This document shows, piece after piece, positions 15,492-23,415 of a DNA stretch of 25,956 nucleotides (position 1 is the first letter of the stretch; each line of letters starts with the position of its first letter). A program made the translations under genes and the position numbers. The notes below the pieces were generated by a model. The model searched no databases and was not told where the DNA came from. It saw only the letters and a program-made list of their open reading frames with translations. The stretch comes from JBCCCJ01 sp039029315 (GTDB taxonomy: Bacteria > Bacteroidota > Bacteroidia > J057), in assembly GCA_039029315.1 (NCBI GenBank), contig JBCCGK010000141.1, forward strand, positions 1-25,956, in the 5' to 3' direction.

Positions 15492-17396
15492 TTATCGCTT
15501 GACCAGTTTGGATCGAAGAACTTGATTTTCTCCACGAAGCTCCATCATATAGATTGCTGGTGGTAATTCATCTATTGTCATAGGAAAGGGAAATCGATTG
15601 ACTTGTTGATGGCGAACAATTCTTCCATTTAGGTCAAACAAACGAACTTCATACAAAGTAGGAAGCTGAACAACTGCTGACTCGGGCGTGATCCATATCG
15701 TTTCTCTAGCAGGATTGGGATAGATTTTTAATGGAGGGGCTAGAGAAATTTCCTCTGCACCTATTCCTACAGCCATTACAGTAGGCACAATCATTCGGGA
15801 AGCCTGGGAGCCACCAGTATGAATGGTGTTGGTGGCAATCAGTGTATCCCCTTCCACATACATGGGTCCTCCATTATTCAAGTTCAACGCATATTTCGGA
15901 TAATTTGAGCTTGTAATTCCCAGGCGAATCCGATGACCTGGCATGAAAGTATGTGCAATATCCGCTAAGGTAAGGCTCACTTCATACACCTGTCCTGGAA
16001 CCATATTCATGGTATCGGCAGCTCGAAAGCCTTCTCGAAACCGCATTCGATGAATGTCATCTGTGAGAATCATGGAGCGACCATCGGGATAGACATTGGT
16101 CAGGCGAACTGCAATATCTGTGTCTGGTCGATCTGAGGAGACATAAAGGTTAAGGCTGATTTGTCCCTGCACTCGGACTGGCCGAGAGAGAACAGGCGAG
16201 CTAAACAACAATATATCTGATCGATTTTCCACTGTATCTCGCTGATCATATGGTCCCTGCACCTGATCAAATCGCAAGGTGGTCCCGCCATGTGTGGGAG
16301 AGGGATCTCTTGGATCATAGGCAAAGGACAAGGCTCCGTTTGTCTCAGTCGTCATGCTCATGGAACTATCTGCCTGCAAATACCAGATTTCGGATGAGGC
16401 CACAGGTGGCCAGGTTGACAGACCATCCCAATAGTGCTCCCCCATTTGGTAGAAGATGATTGGGTCATGTTGTTCCCATTCTGTACTATCTCCCAATAGA
16501 TATTGCCTTAAAAACATCCATTCCAACGAATCTTTCCAGTTTCCAGCAAGCGGATAACTTAACTCCCCCTGATTAACACTTCCCAAATGAGCAGGTCCAT
16601 TCCCTCCATGCACCCATGGCCCTATCAGGAATGTGTGGAGATCTTTCACTTCATTCGGAGCTTCCGTTTGTAAGGCAGAAAAGAATCGTAGGGAATTCTC
16701 AATGTTGTGATCATACCATCCCCCAACCATAAAGATGGGAATATCAATCTCTTCTGGATAAAAAGTTGCAGCTTCTGTCGTAGACCAAAGAAGATTATAA
16801 GTAGGATTAGCCAACAGTATTCCTGAAAGATTGAACCCCAAGGCATCCAGTTGCTCTCCATATTCCTGCCGATATACCCCACCAGGATAGTATTCATTGT
16901 AGGCAAATTGTGGTTCCGCTACTTCCGGGATCGCACATACCAAATGAGGGGGATGTTCCCTGATTGTAGACAATTGAACCCCTCCCAATGCTGATGGCCC
17001 CCAGCTCCCGACACATCCATCAGACCAACTCTGGGAAGCGATCCATTCGACCACATCATATCCGTCCTCACCTCGATTTGGACTGAGTTTCCAGGCAGCC
17101 AGAGAGCCCCAAAATCCCCTCCAATCCACAATCACCACATGAAAAGGCATGTTGTCTACATCTTTGCCAATTCCAATGGGGAGTCCAATCCGATGAATCT
17201 TTCTGTTATACGGGGTCTGGATCAGGAGAGTAGGACAGGAATCACAATCCGCCGGATGATAGATGTCCGCTGCCAACCATTTTCCATCTCGCATCGGGAT
17301 GGAGTCGACGACCGGTTCCAACAAAACCTGTGCAGACAGGAGAGAACCCCTCAAGAGAAGTCCAAGGAAGAGCAGAAGAGCGTAGTGCTGTTTCAT
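15492..17396 (-). CDS. Secreted CocE/NonD-family hydrolase with T9SS tag
   Basis: A 634-residue protein. A signal peptide covers ~1-22 (hydrophobic LLLFLGLLL, ending LLSAQ). Residues ~29-300 are the alpha/beta-hydrolase domain of the X-Pro dipeptidyl-peptidase (S15)/CocE type. The probable nucleophile is S135 in GPSALGG, the acid D229 in GGWYDHN and the base H263 in GPWVHGG, and VDWRGFWGS near residue 90 is typical. Residues ~320-530 form the C-terminal jelly-roll of this family (GHRIRLGITSSNYPKY). Residues ~550-634 are a T9SS type A sorting domain (IYPNPARETIWI, VRLFDLNGRIVR, YMMELRG). It should therefore be exported and released or displayed outside the cell, where it would hydrolyse an ester, amide or acylated amino compound; the substrate cannot be read from sequence. 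Confidence 0.92.
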   Translation of the reverse strand: MKQHYALLLFLGLLLRGSLLSAQVLLEPVVDSIPMRDGKWLAADIYHPADCDSCPTLLIQTPYNRKIHRIGLPIGIGKDVDNMPFHVVIVDWRGFWGSLAAWKLSPNRGEDGYDVVEWIASQSWSDGCVGSWGPSALGGVQLSTIREHPPHLVCAIPEVAEPQFAYNEYYPGGVYRQEYGEQLDALGFNLSGILLANPTYNLLWSTTEAATFYPEEIDIPIFMVGGWYDHNIENSLRFFSALQTEAPNEVKDLHTFLIGPWVHGGNGPAHLGSVNQGELSYPLAGNWKDSLEWMFLRQYLLGDSTEWEQHDPIIFYQMGEHYWDGLSTWPPVASSEIWYLQADSSMSMTTETNGALSFAYDPRDPSPTHGGTTLRFDQVQGPYDQRDTVENRSDILLFSSPVLSRPVRVQGQISLNLYVSSDRPDTDIAVRLTNVYPDGRSMILTDDIHRMRFREGFRAADTMNMVPGQVYEVSLTLADIAHTFMPGHRIRLGITSSNYPKYALNLNNGGPMYVEGDTLIATNTIHTGGSQASRMIVPTVMAVGIGAEEISLAPPLKIYPNPARETIWITPESAVVQLPTLYEVRLFDLNGRIVRHQQVNRFPFPMTIDELPPAIYMMELRGENQVLRSKLVKR

Positions 17397-17558
17397 ACAT
17401 GCTAAGTTGATAGAGATTTGACTACAAAAACAAACAAAGGTTTATCTGGGGGAGGGAGATCTATCAAAAATAACTTTCATTTTTTACTGAAAATTCAGAA
17501 ACAAAGAACAAGCAAGCTCGTACGAATAGATAGATGTCCCACTACAGACTTTTTCAAG

Positions 17559-18275
17559 ATGACTACATTACCTGATCAAATCATTCTCTATGACGACAGT
17601 TGCCCTATGTGCAAGTTATACACAAGTGGGTTTGTCAAACTAGATATGCTTAAAGAGGAGCATAGAATGGGGTTTTCTTGTACCCCTGCCCATATCAGAG
17701 AACAGATAGATCAAGACAGAGGCCGCCATGAAATTCCTTTATACGATCGCTCAACGGGCCAAACACACTATGGGCTAGATGCGCTGTTCCTCATTCTTGG
17801 GAGCAAATGGCGGATGCTGAAACCACTGTTGCGCAGGAGTTGGTTCCGGGCATTGCTCTATCCGCTTTATCAATTGATCACCTACAATCGTCGCCAGATT
17901 GCAGGAAGTCGTCCACCGGAGACAGGATTTGATTGTGCACCGGATTTCCATCTAGGGTATCGATTATTGTATCTCTTTCTAGCCATCGGAAGTGCGATTC
18001 TGATGCTGTTGGGAATTGCTTCGAAGGTGTATCTAGGGGGAGAATTTTTGCTTTTCAAAAGCATCTGGATATTTGCACTCCTGGGATTTGGAGGCTTCCT
18101 GGGCAGTCTGTGGGGCAAGAATAGGTGGGACATGGCCGGAAATACCGCTACTGCTCTGTTGATGGGTACAGCTGTGGTATGGCTCAGTAGCCTCATTGGA
18201 CAGGAGATGGTCTGGATTGGTCTTGGACTGGGAACCTTGCTCTTGTTGAGAGAATGGAAGCGGAGGCTATGGTAA
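17559..18275 (+). CDS. DCC-family (DUF393) thiol protein with membrane tail
   Basis: A 238-residue protein. The open frame starts at 17418, but the upstream part is low in coding character; the ATG at 17559 places the DCC motif at the usual distance from the N-terminus. Residues ~8-110 are a DUF393 (DCC) thioredoxin-like domain: ILYDDSCPMCKLY with C15 and C18, the family's DxxCxxC start, then YGLDALFLIL near 71-80. Four hydrophobic segments follow at about 135-155, 163-184, 192-212 and 216-231, giving an integral membrane tail absent from the shortest family members. A disulfide oxidoreductase role is suggested by the motif but not demonstrated. It converges on the large PKD-protein gene, with a strong palindromic terminator between. 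Confidence 0.82.
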   Translation: MTTLPDQIILYDDSCPMCKLYTSGFVKLDMLKEEHRMGFSCTPAHIREQIDQDRGRHEIPLYDRSTGQTHYGLDALFLILGSKWRMLKPLLRRSWFRALLYPLYQLITYNRRQIAGSRPPETGFDCAPDFHLGYRLLYLFLAIGSAILMLLGIASKVYLGGEFLLFKSIWIFALLGFGGFLGSLWGKNRWDMAGNTATALLMGTAVVWLSSLIGQEMVWIGLGLGTLLLLREWKRRLW

Positions 18276-18304
18276 AATCAATCGTATAGGGTAAATGAAA
18301 AGGG

Positions 18305-18342
18305 TGCGAGCCAGGTGGAGTGATCACTCCATCTGGCTCGCA
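18305..18342. terminator. Near-perfect bidirectional terminator palindrome
   Basis: This 38-base palindrome has arms TGCGAGCCAG(G)TGGAGTGA and the complement, with a single mismatched pair and centre TGATCA. It lies between two convergent genes (30 bases from the DCC-family stop, 26 from the PKD-protein stop). An A-rich stretch precedes it on the left; TTCAGTTTA follows on the right. A two-way terminator is the simplest reading. Confidence 0.75.
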
Positions 18343-18368
18343 TTCAGTTTATGAACAAATGATCAAGT

Positions 18369-21300
18369 TTATTTGATCACAGTCAGTGATTGACTTTCGT
18401 TGATTTGATTTCCATTCAAATCAGTTGCCTGAACCACATAAATATACACACCTTCTCTGATCAGGTTTCCTTTGAGAGTAAATCCGTCCCATTCAAAATC
18501 CGGGTTGTCAGACTCATACACTTTCTGTCCCCATCGATTGAAGATTTTGATCTGGAAGTCACGCACATTGTAATTCCCGATATGGAATTTGTCATTGATT
18601 CCGTCTCCATTTGGACTAAAGGCTGTTGGAAGAGAAACCCCTGTGATCAACTTCACTTCAACTGCGGTGCTTAACTCTCGTTCACACCCATTGATATCGA
18701 CTGTCGTAAGATTGATCTCATACATTCCAGGATATTCATATTCATGTACAGGTGTGGAAACAGTTGAAGTATTTCCATCCCCAAATGACCATGACCAGGA
18801 ATCAATGCTGACAGAAGAAGCGGTGGAGAATTCAGCCACTGCCAATGGCATTTCCAATACTGTCTCATTGACCAACAGTTGCAAGTCCACATCTTCATAC
18901 ACTGTAGCAGTTACTGGCAACCTACTATTGGTACATTTGAGGCCACTAATCTGGGTAGGTTGGACATAGAATGTTGCCTCATATGGCAATGGAGGCGTGA
19001 CGTAGCTATATCCACGATGAAATGGACGCTCATTTTCATCCATGCTATAGTACCAGCTGATCTCTACATCCGGGTCAGTGGCAACCAGCAAGCTTGCCTG
19101 ATTCCCAAAACAAGTAGAATCTCCCTGGATCAATGATATTTCTGGAAGTTCAGCCACCATTGTTATTCGATCTACAAAATTGACACAGCCAGAATCCGAG
19201 GTTGCAGTGAGTCGAATGGTATATTCTCCCGGCTCATTGTAAATATGACCAGCCGTTGGGAAGGCTGCAGTTGAGCCATCACCAAAGTCTACTTGCCAAT
19301 CCACAATGGACCCTGAGACAATCTCAGAGGTATTCACGAGAATAGAGGAATCGTATAAACATACTGTGGCAATATCAAAACCAGGATTCGGTTTGGGATT
19401 GATGACCACATCCTGATAAACGGTATCGACACATCCTTCTGAAGTAATCACCCCATGTGCTATACGATAGGTACCAGAACCAGAATTATCAAACTCGAAA
19501 GTGGCATTTTGACCATCCGAGATGACACCCGGAACATCCAGATCCCAGAACCATCCTCTGATAGGAGTTGCAGGATCTGAGCTACTATTGTCAAAGAAGC
19601 GGGTTTGCTCGTTCTCACAGGTTTGATCATAAGTAAAGGAGGCAATTGGAGAAGGGAAGACCGTAACCACTCTCTGGACCTCATCCGAACATCCATTTAC
19701 CGTTGTAACCTTATGAATGATCAGATAATCACTGGCAAGCGGGTATACATGGGTTGGGTTTAGGCGGGTGGAAGTATTATTCGGATCTGAAGGATCGTCC
19801 CCAAAATCCCATTCATAGGTATCAATGAAATCCAGACTTCCAGCAATGACAGAAGCACTGGTTGTCAGCACCACACTATCTTCACACGCACTGATCACAT
19901 CAAAGTCAGCAACAGGATTAGGATGGACCAAAACTGTCTGTGTATAATCGTCTGTACATCCCACGGCTGAAGTTACGGACAAGGTTACATTATAGAACCC
20001 AAACGTATCGTATACATGGGTCTGATTCTGTCCGAAGATTTCGCCTGATTGATCCCCAAAATCCCATCGGTAGTCTGTGATGAAATTACCGGAAGCAATA
20101 GAAGAGGTATTGGTGAAAGAGTTCGCATCCTCTTCACAGACATTGGTGAAGGTGAAGTCTGCGATAGGAGATGCTTCTACATTGATGGTTGTCGTGATAG
20201 AATCCGTACATCCATGATCCGTAGTAGCAATCAGCTGGACATTATACATTCCTGAAGTCTGGAACGTATGATTGGGGATTGGATCTGTCGTCGAGGGAGA
20301 TCCATCTCCAAAATCCCATTCGTAAGAGATGATATTTCCGACAGGAACAGAAGACAGGTTCTGGAATGGCGTCGAAACTCCTTCACAAACAGTATTGGCA
20401 CCAAATAAAGGCACAGGATTCGGGAATGGCGATAGGTTGACATCTGTGGTCGGTCCAGGACACCCTTCATTGTCATAAGCAATGACAGAAACAACTGACG
20501 GTCCAGTGATGATCGGAAGGGTAATGGTCTGCCCAGTGAATCCGCTTGGTTGCCAGACATAGGACACTGCTCCTGGAGCAGTAGCCGATAAGGTAGTCGG
20601 TTCTCCCGGACATACTTCCAGCACTCCTGAGACCTGGGCCTGTGGACCAGATTGGACATGGATCGTAGCAAAAACAGGATCACTGGAACACCCATTATTA
20701 AACGTCAGAACAGAATAGGTCGTAGTGGTATTAGGGGTCACGGTGATAGATGCGGTGGTGTCTCCTGTACTCCACAGATAAGTATATCCAGCATTCAGGT
20801 TTCCTATTGCAGTCAAGGTAGAGGTTTGCCCGGCACAGATGATGCTATCAGAGACTGTAACAGTTGCTTCCAGAGTCGGATTCACAATTACAGTGGTATA
20901 GTCATAAGTGGTACAAATTCCATCAGTAACTTCCAGGACATAATTGAAGACATTCTGATTGGTATCTCCTGGAAAGGTGAATATGGGTTCAGCCAGGGTC
21001 GAATCACTCAGGGCCATACTTGGTGACCATGTATAGGTAAGTCCGGGTAAAGCAGGCGTCCCTAGTGAGAAAGTATAATTGGCACAAATGGTCACATCAG
21101 GTCCTGCATTGGAATAGACGCCGGAGTTCAAGTCGACCAAACCTGGCAAGTCTATTTTACACCCAAAGGTATCTTCCAGGTACATATTGTAGAAATAGGT
21201 CGCTGGTGCAGGGTATAGATGAGTCAAGACAGAATCATTCAGATTCGGATTCAGATTCAAATTTCCATTTCCATCCCAGGTAGTAATCGGGAAGACATTG

Positions 21301-22688
21301 TTATAAATACTTGGAATGGAGGAGACTGGCACTACCGACAACTCCACTTCATTACACCCAATTGGAATCCCTTGAGAATAGGAATTGATCAAGGTATTTT
21401 GGACATAAATGATGATTGTATACTGGGTAAAAGCCGGGACGGGACAAGCATCATCGACAATGGTAACCACAAAGAAATAGGCCCCTTCTGCTGTTGGAGG
21501 AGCAGTCCAGCAGAACTGGGCTGTGGGCGCATCTCCTGTAATGGAGTTGGCCACTGTTGGATCATTGGCATCAGTGAAAGTTGCTCCTGAGATGGCTTGA
21601 TTCCAGGAAATGGTATAATCCAGGGCTGTATCCTGACTTACCACAGGAATATCAAAACAGATCGGAACATCTGGACATACCCGAACCTCATTAAATGAGA
21701 GCGCATTGGCAGGAACAGAGTCCGTCCCGATTCTCACATTGGTAATTCCTTGCGCCACCGGGTTGGTCGAAGCACACTGACTGATTACAGTGATCTGCAT
21801 ATCTCGGGTTACCTGTCCGATCAGCACGCCATTTCGGTATTCTTTAACGGTTACACACATCACAGCGACCACTTCACTTCCTGATGGATTGGGAGTCATG
21901 GTGATATCACCGGTTTGAGAATTGATAGAGACATTCCAGGTGGGTCCCAACGGCTGCGTTGGGGAGTAGCCCGGATCATAGCCTACCTGAATCCCATTCC
22001 CACTGAAACATGGCCCAAGTTCATATACCAGAGAATCCCCGTCCGGGTCAGTCGCACCTTGATTGAAGGTAAATGGCTGGCCACCGCAGATATAGGGAAC
22101 AGGTTCGTTATTGAAAGCTGGGGAGCTGTTACAGGGAGAAACAGACAAATCAATGATCGTCTGCCCAGTATAGATGCCATCATCTGCCGCACCGGAGTCA
22201 ATGGTAGAGTTTCGGCAACAATCAGAGAATACAATCTGGTATTGATTACAATTGGTATTACAAAAATCATAATCGATATAATAGGAAGCCTCTACCACCC
22301 CATTAACAAAGGGGTTGGGGTTTGCTGTTTGTCCCTCACAGCCAGTAGGGTGTGTTCCGGCAGGGTTGTTCAGCAAACTTGGGCAAATCGGCGTTACCTC
22401 TGTATAACCAACCGATACCCATGCCCCTGCAATGGGGGGGTTACAAGCACCTAGACCAGAGATGTTCAGTGATGGAGGACCAGGAGGATTTGAGGTAGAT
22501 ACCGGAAGAAATCCAGACATAAAAGATCCCATACAATCGAAATATTCCTTGAAATAAATCCGATAGGTACACGGTCCGATACATTCATAAGTAATGTCGA
22601 CCCCCATGATATGGGTAGCTTGCAATCCCTGAGTGAATCCAACACTAAGGATTCCAAAGACTAAGATCTGATAGAATAGGTGTTTCAT
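18369..22688 (-). CDS. Giant secreted PKD-repeat protein, T9SS type B sorting domain
   Basis: A 1439-residue surface or secreted protein. Residues 1-24 are a signal peptide. Residues ~25-305 form a Cys-rich module beginning ATHIMGVDITYECIGPC, with paired cysteines (C36, C40, C52, the CNTNC of 143-147, CC at 157-158) and DPDGDSLVYEL at 214-224. A second module (~338-430) is shared with the divergent neighbour. Ig/SprB-like segments follow (~528-604, 608-678, 683-752), with C-G and YxW patterns. Then come five consecutive PKD domains (~758-838, 842-922, 928-1010, 1015-1097, 1103-1178), most with WDFGD or a variant, and a sixth at ~1284-1345 (WSFGDGN). Residues ~1350-1439 are the type B 'gliding motility-associated' tail: LPTAFSPNGDGINDKF, IFNRWGQKVYES, GVYIYVV. 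Adhesion or matrix binding is inferred. No enzymatic motif is seen. Confidence 0.93.
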   Translation of the reverse strand: MKHLFYQILVFGILSVGFTQGLQATHIMGVDITYECIGPCTYRIYFKEYFDCMGSFMSGFLPVSTSNPPGPPSLNISGLGACNPPIAGAWVSVGYTEVTPICPSLLNNPAGTHPTGCEGQTANPNPFVNGVVEASYYIDYDFCNTNCNQYQIVFSDCCRNSTIDSGAADDGIYTGQTIIDLSVSPCNSSPAFNNEPVPYICGGQPFTFNQGATDPDGDSLVYELGPCFSGNGIQVGYDPGYSPTQPLGPTWNVSINSQTGDITMTPNPSGSEVVAVMCVTVKEYRNGVLIGQVTRDMQITVISQCASTNPVAQGITNVRIGTDSVPANALSFNEVRVCPDVPICFDIPVVSQDTALDYTISWNQAISGATFTDANDPTVANSITGDAPTAQFCWTAPPTAEGAYFFVVTIVDDACPVPAFTQYTIIIYVQNTLINSYSQGIPIGCNEVELSVVPVSSIPSIYNNVFPITTWDGNGNLNLNPNLNDSVLTHLYPAPATYFYNMYLEDTFGCKIDLPGLVDLNSGVYSNAGPDVTICANYTFSLGTPALPGLTYTWSPSMALSDSTLAEPIFTFPGDTNQNVFNYVLEVTDGICTTYDYTTVIVNPTLEATVTVSDSIICAGQTSTLTAIGNLNAGYTYLWSTGDTTASITVTPNTTTTYSVLTFNNGCSSDPVFATIHVQSGPQAQVSGVLEVCPGEPTTLSATAPGAVSYVWQPSGFTGQTITLPIITGPSVVSVIAYDNEGCPGPTTDVNLSPFPNPVPLFGANTVCEGVSTPFQNLSSVPVGNIISYEWDFGDGSPSTTDPIPNHTFQTSGMYNVQLIATTDHGCTDSITTTINVEASPIADFTFTNVCEEDANSFTNTSSIASGNFITDYRWDFGDQSGEIFGQNQTHVYDTFGFYNVTLSVTSAVGCTDDYTQTVLVHPNPVADFDVISACEDSVVLTTSASVIAGSLDFIDTYEWDFGDDPSDPNNTSTRLNPTHVYPLASDYLIIHKVTTVNGCSDEVQRVVTVFPSPIASFTYDQTCENEQTRFFDNSSSDPATPIRGWFWDLDVPGVISDGQNATFEFDNSGSGTYRIAHGVITSEGCVDTVYQDVVINPKPNPGFDIATVCLYDSSILVNTSEIVSGSIVDWQVDFGDGSTAAFPTAGHIYNEPGEYTIRLTATSDSGCVNFVDRITMVAELPEISLIQGDSTCFGNQASLLVATDPDVEISWYYSMDENERPFHRGYSYVTPPLPYEATFYVQPTQISGLKCTNSRLPVTATVYEDVDLQLLVNETVLEMPLAVAEFSTASSVSIDSWSWSFGDGNTSTVSTPVHEYEYPGMYEINLTTVDINGCERELSTAVEVKLITGVSLPTAFSPNGDGINDKFHIGNYNVRDFQIKIFNRWGQKVYESDNPDFEWDGFTLKGNLIREGVYIYVVQATDLNGNQINESQSLTVIK

Positions 22689-22876
22689 AAGTCAACACAA
22701 TATTAAAGCAACCCTGGTCCGGGCCACGTATGGCTGGAGAGTAAAAAGAATATCAAAAACAATATGGGTATCATAAAGATCGCCATAAAGTGTGAGTAGT
22801 TTCTCAAAGAAATATTGGATGTATTATTCAAAGCAATCCCTATTTGAATTGCGGTTTTTGCAGCAAGTCTATTTCT

Positions 22877-22908
22877 CAAAAATAGAAAAAACATTGCTTT
22901 TTCCGCAA
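22877..22908 (-). promoter_or_regulatory. Possible promoter of the reverse-strand PKD protein
   Basis: On the reverse strand TATTTTTG (22884 to 22877) fits TAnnTTTG, and a TTG (22908 to 22906) lies 21 bases upstream. The leader would be about 180 bases. The surrounding sequence is AT-rich, so a chance match is quite possible. Confidence 0.35.
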
Positions 22909-23352
22909 TTAATTCGAAAATGATCTTCATTTTCTTTCATAATTCAGCCGCTGTAACATACTTAAATTTCCCTTATAGCAAGTTTCCCTTCTCTTAAAAA
23001 AAAAATATTCCAACGGCCTATCTCTTTTCCCCTTATAAATCGAGCAAAAATCAAGGGTAAGATTTCCTGAGGATATGATTTTCTACCAAATGCTTCAACG
23101 AATTTGCGAAAATTCTCTTTGAGAATAGATCAATATTATTCCTCTTTCTCCAAACACCATGTAGTGACCAAATCAAGCGAAAGCATGTTCTTTTTCTTTT
23201 CTCCTGAAGCTTGTTCAGCTTATGGAATATTGTTATAAATGGATCAAAGCTCCGGAATTAACATGGGTAATGATTCCTAATTGCCTCAAGATTCGGGCTT
23301 TTTTTCCCTGCTTCCGACAAATCAGTTTATTTTTAATACTGACAAAAATCCC

Positions 23353-23360
23353 TACTTTTG
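23353..23360 (+). promoter_or_regulatory. Putative -7 box for the forward PKD protein
   Basis: TACTTTTG matches the Bacteroidota consensus TAnnTTTG and sits 55 bases before the ATG at 23416. No clear -33 TTG is seen at the expected distance. Confidence 0.45.
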
Positions 23361-23415
23361 TTAGTATCCCAAAATTTTAATGTTGCTATTTGCCTGATTT
23401 TTTACTTAGAGTACT

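Larger units (their letters stand above)
22689..23415. other. AT-rich divergent promoter region between the two giant genes
   Basis: This 727-base gap has no supported gene. A 75-codon reverse frame (22703-22930) is hydrophobic but AT-driven and lacks support. Two TAnnTTTG-type boxes, one for each divergent gene, are listed separately. Several A/T tracts (for example an A-run at 22999-23007) could cause bending. No other structure is clear. Confidence 0.5.

Noticed and set aside
19460..22454. Numerous open frames opposite or out of phase with the giant PKD gene
   Set aside because: All are shadows of one continuous 1439-codon frame with clear domain content.
22703..22930. 75-codon hydrophobic reverse frame
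   Set aside because: It lies in the AT-rich promoter gap, and its hydrophobicity is explained by T-rich codons; a promoter-like box falls inside it.
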